Source of the DNA: Vigna angularis | Lineage: Eukaryota > Streptophyta > Magnoliopsida > Fabales > Fabaceae | Direction of reading: 5' to 3' | DNA length: 64,000 nt | Assembly (NCBI RefSeq): GCF_016808095.1 | Contig: NC_068974.1 | Span: forward strand, 38,540,590-38,604,589 | The notes under the pieces: generated by a model | Seen by the model: the letters and a program-made list of their open reading frames with translations, nothing else | Databases searched by the model: none | What the model was told of the DNA's origin: nothing | Made by a program: the position numbers and the translations under genes | Shown: positions 63,811 to 64,000 of the stretch, piece after piece | Layout of the letters: each line of letters starts with the position of its first letter | How positions within the stretch are numbered: the first letter of the stretch is position 1

Positions 63811-64000
63811 GTTCTTCCATTTTTGTGTGGTTTTCTTTCATTATATGTCGCGTTTGATGTTGTTTCGACAAATTTGTTGGTATTCTCCAGAAAAGAAAAC
63901 CAAAATTAAAAACACAATACTTTTTCCATAAATTTAAAATAAAGTTATACACATATTTGGATTTTTTTTTCTTCAGTTTCAATAATTTTTAAGTAAAATA

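Overview
This window is nuclear plant DNA. The genes have many introns with GT-AG borders, the intergenic DNA is AT-rich, promoters carry telo-box and site II motifs, and there are LTR retrotransposons. The protein sequences look like those of a dicot, most likely a legume of the Vigna/Phaseolus group. That placement rests on remembered similarity and was not tested by a search. No bacterial-type operon, CRISPR array or tRNA gene was seen.

Layout. 1-4528 (minus): five exons of an XRCC2-like RAD51 paralog whose last exon lies off the left edge; its introns hold small DNA-transposon relics. 5195-7759: a 2.56 kb solo LTR with target-site duplication TATAT. 9376-12088 (plus): a six-exon gene, with five coding exons, for a DUF3067 protein, probably plastid-targeted. 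13077-26762 (minus): a 12-exon U-box protein of the PUB62/63 type; its ninth intron carries a complete 5.17 kb Reina-like Ty3/gypsy chromovirus (14713-19878, target-site duplication TAATC). 30191-32752: a second solo LTR of the same family as the first, in opposite orientation, with target-site duplication AATAC. 33758-38276 (plus): TAF15b (RRM plus two RanBP2 zinc fingers). 41389-43349 (plus): a small RNF4-like RING protein with SUMO-interacting-like motifs and an N-terminal EAR-type motif. 49382-51229 (plus): ribosomal protein eL8 (RPL7a). 53872-59753 (plus): a decayed ABCC13-like ABC transporter with large internal losses and a truncated Reina-like element at the main gap. 60841-63098: a 2.2 kb degenerate GGTTN pentanucleotide array, followed by a long (TA)n tract. 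63316-end (plus): the first two exons of uracil-DNA glycosylase.

The genes do not form a pathway. XRCC2 and UNG are both DNA-repair genes, but their placement at the two ends looks like chance. Exon chains were assembled by hand from GT-AG borders; for the intact genes every junction keeps the reading frame, which is the main support for the models. The least ordinary items are the strand-asymmetric, G-quadruplex-prone GGTTN array next to UNG, the inverted pair of giant solo LTRs, the full retroelement inside a PUB62 intron, and the EAR plus SIM plus RING arrangement of the RNF4-like protein.
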